A DNA stretch of 12,657 nt from Zygnema cylindricum (lineage: Eukaryota > Streptophyta > Zygnematophyceae > Zygnematales > Zygnemataceae). The translations under genes were made by a program, and so were the position numbers. This document shows, in pieces, positions 8,662 through 12,657 of this stretch (position 1 is its first letter; every line of letters starts with the position of its first letter). The DNA lies in NCBI GenBank assembly GCA_037447655.1, contig JBBHKE010000731.1, positions 126,001 through 138,657 on the forward strand. The letters are read 5' to 3'. The notes under the pieces are model-generated. The model was given only the letters and a program-made list of their open reading frames with translations. It was not told the DNA's origin and ran no database searches.

Positions 8662-9397
8662 GGGTCAAGTTCCATCAGTCATTTCAATAATCGTATGGGC
8701 AACTCTATAGGCCGGGTTGACTGGAGTTGATGTTCCATCACGAAAAGTTTCTAAACCACGTATTATACATTGAGTGGCACCACGTAAGCTACAATCCGAT
8801 ATTGAATATCCTTCAAATTTTTCACACCGACAAAATTCACTTCAAATCTTCACTTACGTACCATGTACTTGCGTACCAAGTCATAATACGACCGAACGTT
8901 TGTACTAAATGTAAACGCCAGTCTTCTACGCAAGCTCTATTTTTAGAGTATTTATTTTCCAACATGACAAAAATCCTTTACCGAGAATAGTGTGACGAAA
9001 GAGCATTGCCAGAAATAGCGCGACGAAGCACCGTTTTGAGATTAATATTTTTTTCAGCTGCATTTTGAAAGGTACATACCATATGCAAATTTTGTCAATT
9101 TTCATTGGTTGTCCATTGTGACACGTAGCTTAATCATCCAGCGTGTAGCGATTTATTTTTTTGTAGCTGCCAACCCACCTCATACAGGTACATTGTCAGG
9201 TACAGAGAAAAATGAAGCGAACGCCTCGCGGATGAATATTCGATGGTTAGTGTTACCTCCCAGACCTTCGGAGAGTATTGGCAAGATTCACTGTAATGTT
9301 CTTTCGCGTATAAAAACAAAATAAGCGGTACGGTTTGGTACGGAAAGTCGTAGATTTTTGTAAACTACCCCACTTTTCGACTGATGGAACTCGACCC
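8662..9397. mobile_element. PIF/Harbinger-type (Tourist-like) non-autonomous element, 736 bp
   Basis: Left TIR GGGTCAAGTTCCATCAGTC (8662-8680) and right TIR GACTGATGGAACTCGACCC (9379-9397) are 19-bp inverted repeats with one mismatch. Both sides are flanked by TTA (8659-8661 and 9398-9400). A 3-bp TTA/TAA duplication and TIRs starting GGG are known marks of PIF/Harbinger and its Tourist MITEs. No transposase or Myb-like partner ORF is visible; frames inside are short and overlap on both strands. A second, looser copy of the terminal motif (GTTGATGTTCCATCACGAAAAG) lies near 8726-8748 and resembles the right end plus its inner GAAAAG. The length is above the usual MITE size, which suggests an internally deleted or filled derivative. 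Confidence 0.75.
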
Positions 9398-9400
9398 TTA

Positions 9401-10063
9401 TTGAGAGAATCGTCTAATGAGCCGAAATACTGTTTTGGTTCAATTTGTTTTGTATTTCTGTTGTGTTGCAGTTTCAATTGTTGTGATGTTTTGTTTCAGT
9501 TGGCGTTGGACTAGTTTAGATTTGGTTGAAGTTGTCGTAACGTTAGTTTGTTTAGGTTACAATTACATCTTGGGTGTTGTTCGTTACTGTACGGCATGTA
9601 AGAAATTTAGTGTGTAAGACTTATATTGTCGTGTTCGTTTTAGTGCATGTCATTATGTTTCGCCGTTTGAATGTCTTGTTAGGCGCACGTCCACCTGTGT
9701 AGTTCGGCATCCTTGTGTTTATCTTTAGTTGTCTTCGCTGGTTGTTAGTTGTCGGTCATAGGAAGGTATATTAGTCAAAGTTTCAATCAGTTTTCTATGC
9801 ATTCTGTAGGAGATGCATCATGTGTCTAAATGAGAGACATATCGCATCATAATGTAGGGAGATAATAAGAATGAAAGAAGGAGGAAGTGTAACAAGTACG
9901 ATAAATGTTAGTGAAAGAAAAACTATGAGGAAGAGAGTTTGTATTGAAAAGCATCGGCCTAATGTGTTGATATTTGGCCGATATGATTTTTTATAAGCTC
10001 TGAGTGCTTTGTATTTGAAAGAATGTGTATTTAAGCTTATGTTGTAATATTGCTTCATCTCTA
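9401..10063. other. Interior of the TIR element, right of the nested copy; no recognised gene
   Basis: TG-rich on the plus strand to about 9780, then purine-rich near 9860-9930. Frames at 9417-9617 (plus) and 9795-10070 (minus) have no recognisable domain. The stretch has no counterpart in the small related element, so it may be captured or family-specific sequence. Confidence 0.4.
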
Positions 10064-10268
10064 TGAGCACTTTAGCGATCCTTACCAGAAAAATGTTTTA
10101 AGAGACTTAAAAATATTAACAGTAATAGCGATTCACAGTGTACTTAGATTTGTGAATTTTCTTTTGTGAGCACTTTAGCGATCCTTACCAAAAAAATGTT
10201 TTAAGACACTTAAAAATATTAATAGTAATAGCGATTCACGGTGTACTTAGATTTGTGAATTTTCTTCT
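10064..10268. repeat. 103-bp tandem duplication, two copies
   Basis: The unit beginning TGAGCACTTTAGCGATCC starts at 10064 and again at 10167. The copies show only about four differences. Each contains a full TIR-like end (ATGTTTTAAG...TAATAGCGATTCAC). Copy 2 (CACGGTGTAC) pairs better with the left end at 8481 than copy 1 (CACAGTGTAC). Confidence 0.88.
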
Positions 10269-11582
10269 TCTGCAACCTCATTTTGCACCATGTCACTTAC
10301 TAAATCATGTCCAATGGCGGTTTTAAAAAACAATTTTTTATTGCCACAAGATGGTTTTCCTATTTTTAAATTGGATTGGACTTTCGGTAAACCAACGAAT
10401 ATTGGGAGAGACGACGAATTTAGCGTTTCGAGTTATTGGGTGGCGATTTTCGGAAAACGACACGGGTCTAGGGAAATGCTCCAATCGGACGAGGTCGAAG
10501 CACCAATGATTAGACTCTTCGGTCCAGAGAGAGAGTGAAGACTTTTGACGGCAACATGTCAATTTTTGACAGTGAATCCTTCTGTGCATTTTTTTGTGGT
10601 TTTCCTAATTAACAATTAGGGTTTATCGATTTAGATTATTGCAATGTTTTAACTTATTAGCATGCTTTTATGATGTAATGTCGGCCACACAAAACTCACG
10701 GACTGTGAGTAAAGGGATATCCCCATGTGCATAAGTAAGGGTTTTTTTCTGTTGTTTTTTTGTAAAACTTAGCGCCGTACTGCCTAAGTTGCAACTGTAC
10801 AAAGGAATCCCAAATTTGTAGAGTACAATTTGCGTCACCCTCGAAGTTAAGATGTGCGGAAATTTGTCGTCTTTTGCTTTTCGACCCACGGCCAAGACAA
10901 AAAACGTTAACTTCAAACTTATCTTTAAAACACATCGGCGGTGTGATTTAAAACTAGGTATTTTCGATAAACAAATAGAAACACATGTTTGCATGTGCCG
11001 TATTGTTCAAAAAAATACAAACAATTTCCAGCGACAAAGAAAAGTAAAGAATTTGCTATGTTCCGTCCGTTTGCATCCAATACGGCGACAAAAATTACAC
11101 AATTTGTTTTGTTTTGTCCATTTTTGCCCGGTACGGATATTTTTTTCGCAAAGGTCTTGAAATTCTGATGCCATTTCACGTCGAGCGGACAAGAGACGCA
11201 AAGGCAAAGCACATCTTCTTCAAACCGTGGAACGGCACAAGCTGTAAGGCGATACGTCTACAATGTTACGGTAAAACATGCGACGTCACAAGCAGTTCCA
11301 AAAAATAACTTGCGACAATACACAGATTGTAGACGCTGACCACCGTCACAAGTATTGTCGACGTATACAATAGTGACAAACGTAAGTTACGATTTCGTTC
11401 TTACGCACAGGGAGACTTGAAAATCGGGTCCGGCGGATCCGCGCTGAAATACAAAGTTCGCTAAGTTACAAGTACATGGGGACATACCCTTATTGAAACG
11501 ATTTCGTGCAAATTTTTTTGTGCGTAATCCGTATATAAAATACCGACCGTAAAATGTATAGTAAGTGTACGATTGCACCGAC
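10269..11582. other. No supported gene; short hairpins
   Basis: An open frame at 10290-10538 (82 codons) and opposing frames at 10338-10589 have no recognisable domain. Small perfect hairpins are ACTCAC-GGACT-GTGAGT (10694-10710) and CCTAATT-AAC-AATTAGG (10604-10620). The segment TTAACAATTAGGGTTT near 10609 recurs near 12039, and TCGGGTCCGGCGGATCCG near 11423 has a close relative near 12096, so this area is probably repeat-derived. Confidence 0.4.
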
Positions 11583-11710
11583 TGGGTTCTCTCTATATAG
11601 ACTGTCTTTTGCATCGTAAGGGTTTTTTTGGTTTTGCGCTTTTCTCTGGGTTCTCTCTATATTGACTGTCTTTTGCATCGTTAGGGTTTTTTTGGTTTTG
11701 CGCTTTTCTC
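11583..11710. repeat. 64-bp tandem duplication, two copies
   Basis: The unit TGGGTTCTCTCTATAT... through GTTTTGCGCTTTTCTC occurs at 11583-11646 and 11647-11710 with two differences. It contains A/TAGGGTTTTTTTGG, a telobox-like plant motif. Apparent minus-strand protein repeats here are a by-product of the duplication. Confidence 0.92.
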
Positions 11711-11800
11711 TCAAGTGTACGGACAATCTCTTGTTTGTCTTTGTGCAATAGCACAACATGGAAGGGTATTTTTCTTTGACCACTTTTTTTGCAGGTCAGT

Positions 11801-12031
11801 GACAACACCATGAATCGGTATGAGTGTTAATGTTTTTTTTCGTCACTTAAAAGTTAAAACATCTTCTCTCTGTACAAACCTGTCCGATTTTTATATGGAG
11901 ACCGCCAGGGTGGGAATCTTGGCTTTCAATACCAACCGTCAGAACCGTAATCGGACAAGCATGCACGGAGGAAATATGTTTTAAGTGGTAAAAAAAACAT
12001 CAACACTAGTAGCGATTCACAGTGTTCTAAC
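11801..12031. mobile_element. MITE-like element of about 231 bp related to the 8467 element
   Basis: The left end (AACACCATGAATCGGTAT-GAGTGTT, then a T-run and CACTTAAAA) is the inverted counterpart of the right end (ATGTTTTAAGTGG, an A-run, then CAACACTAGTAGCGATTCACAGTGTT). Further in, TGTCCGATT (11881-11889) and AATCGGACA (11949-11957) extend the symmetry, so most of the element can fold on itself. TCAGT directly flanks both sides (11796-11800 and 12032-12036), a possible 5-bp target duplication. The interior matches 8518-8640. There is no coding capacity. Superfamily is not certain. Confidence 0.72.
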
Positions 12032-12259
12032 TCAGTCGTTAACAATTAGGGTTTGGGGGTTTGGGTCACGTTTGAGATGCGGTTGGATTTCAAATTGGGC
12101 TCGGCGGATCCGTTGACTTTTTGTGTCAAACAAACAAAATTACTGTAAACGCAATTGTGGGCCGTCAAATCAGCGAGCGTTACTGTTTGACTAAAAATCG
12201 TTTGTTATTAGTGTTGATAACACGAATTAGGTCAAGATTTTTTTTGCCCGAAAATCATA

Positions 12260-12282
12260 AAATAGTGTTAACAACACTATTT
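12260..12282. repeat. Perfect 10-bp inverted repeat with 3-base loop
   Basis: AAATAGTGTT and AACACTATTT pair exactly around AAC. GTTAT-TAGTGTTG-ATAAC lies about 50 bases upstream. TAGTGTT is also the inner motif of the nearby TIR family, so this may be a decayed end. Confidence 0.6.
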
Positions 12283-12657
12283 AATGCGGTTTTCTAAGTA
12301 CGTCGCGTGTTCTTGCATTATTCCAAATTTCTCATTTTCCTTAACGGTAACGCTAACAAGTCAAACACTTTGGTTACTAATCCATGTCTTGCATGAGCCA
12401 CGCTAACGGAATAGTCGGCGTAAGTTTATAGCGCAATGAAAATCTGACGGTTCGAAACAACACAAACGTTGTTCTTTGACCTAGAAACTGGTCGGAGAGC
12501 CGACTCCTAAATCGTACAGGTTTTACGTACGGAACAGTATGGGATGTTGTGCGGCATGTGTCATTACTCATTACTATCCGAGTAGCCGTCGCCTAACTTT
12601 CAATAACGCCCTGTTTATTCGTTCGTGTTTTTCCAGTTAATAAGCTTTTCAATCGCG
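12283..12657. other. No recognisable feature
   Basis: Neither strand shows a supported gene. The 64-codon minus-strand frame (12377-12571) has no domain features. Confidence 0.5.

Larger units (their letters stand above)
8467..10262. mobile_element. Non-autonomous TIR element of about 1.8 kb, interrupted by a nested insertion
   Basis: The left end (8467-8530) and right end (about 10195-10262) are long imperfect inverted repeats. The best block reads AAGTACACCGTG, then TATCGCTATTA on the left, matched by complements of TAATAGCGATT and CACGGTGTACTT on the right, and continues through a T/A-run to ACTTAAAACAT. The left interior (8518-8640) matches the interior of the small element at 11801-12031 in order: CACTTAAAA, CTGTACAAACC-like, GAATCTT, CTTTCAAT, ACCGTCA. 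No transposase is visible. Removing the nested copy at 8662-9397 leaves about 1.06 kb. No target duplication could be fixed, so superfamily is open; ends beginning CACYG would be compatible with several. An alternative is two independent fragments of one family in opposite orientation. Confidence 0.6.

Noticed and set aside
10290-10538. 82-codon plus-strand frame with reasonable composition
   Set aside because: No recognisable domain, an overlapping open frame on the other strand, and repeat-rich surroundings. It could be an exon fragment, but nothing shows it.
10852-11212. Overlapping open frames on both strands (about 95-102 codons)
   Set aside because: They mirror one another in low-information sequence and have no domain or codon signature of a gene.
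11583-11710. CRISPR-like direct repeats
   Set aside because: Only two adjacent units without spacers, in a plant-like genome.
11490-11811. Minus-strand frames encoding repeated peptides
   Set aside because: The peptide repeat is just the 64-bp tandem duplication read in shifting frames.

Overview
The window looks like intergenic, repeat-rich nuclear DNA of a plant. It is AT-rich and has no convincing host protein gene on either strand. What can be recognised is transposon-derived: Ty1/copia gag and integrase pieces, a PIF/Harbinger-type (Tourist-like) element with TTA target duplications, and a second family of terminal-inverted-repeat elements. There is also a degenerate plant-type tRNA-Gly(GCC) sequence. 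All calls come from reading the sequence by eye; no database search was run. Bases 1-169 hold nothing I recognise.

Layout. (1) About 170-690 is a diverged copy of the LTR seen twice further on. It runs directly into a frameshifted fragment of a copia-type integrase core (about 712-1037). (2) 1408-4281 is the main feature: a compact LTR retrotransposon of about 2.9 kb. Two direct repeats of about 727 bp (roughly 89% identical where counted) flank an internal region of about 1.4 kb that contains only a gag-like reading frame. That frame has a CCHC zinc knuckle and a long charged C-terminal tail. Protease, integrase and reverse transcriptase are absent, so the element matches the gag-only, non-autonomous class called TR-GAG. 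The gag frame is interrupted by three in-frame stop codons and the LTRs have diverged, so this copy is probably dead. (3) 4282-8466 is mostly featureless AT-rich sequence. It contains a tRNA-Gly-like sequence (minus strand, 6750-6820), short tandem repeats, a TIR-like remnant near 5722-5750 and a 13-bp perfect inverted repeat carrying ACGTG cores (7907-8014).

(4) 8467-10262 is bracketed by long imperfect inverted repeats of one TIR family. Nested inside it is a 736-bp Harbinger-like element (8662-9397) with 19-bp TIRs and TTA duplications. Its right terminal repeat lies in a 103-bp tandem duplication (10064-10268). (5) 11801-12031 is a short element of about 231 bp with the same TIR type. Its internal sequence matches the left part of the 8467 element, so both appear to be derivatives of one family. 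(6) The remainder (10269-11582 and 12032-12657) holds a 64-bp tandem duplication, short hairpins and telobox-like AGGGTTT motifs, but no supported gene.

No working pathway can be read from the window. The elements relate by descent and nesting: the 170-1037 relic and the gag-only element share an LTR lineage, the two TIR elements share ends and interior, and the Harbinger-like copy inserted into one of them.
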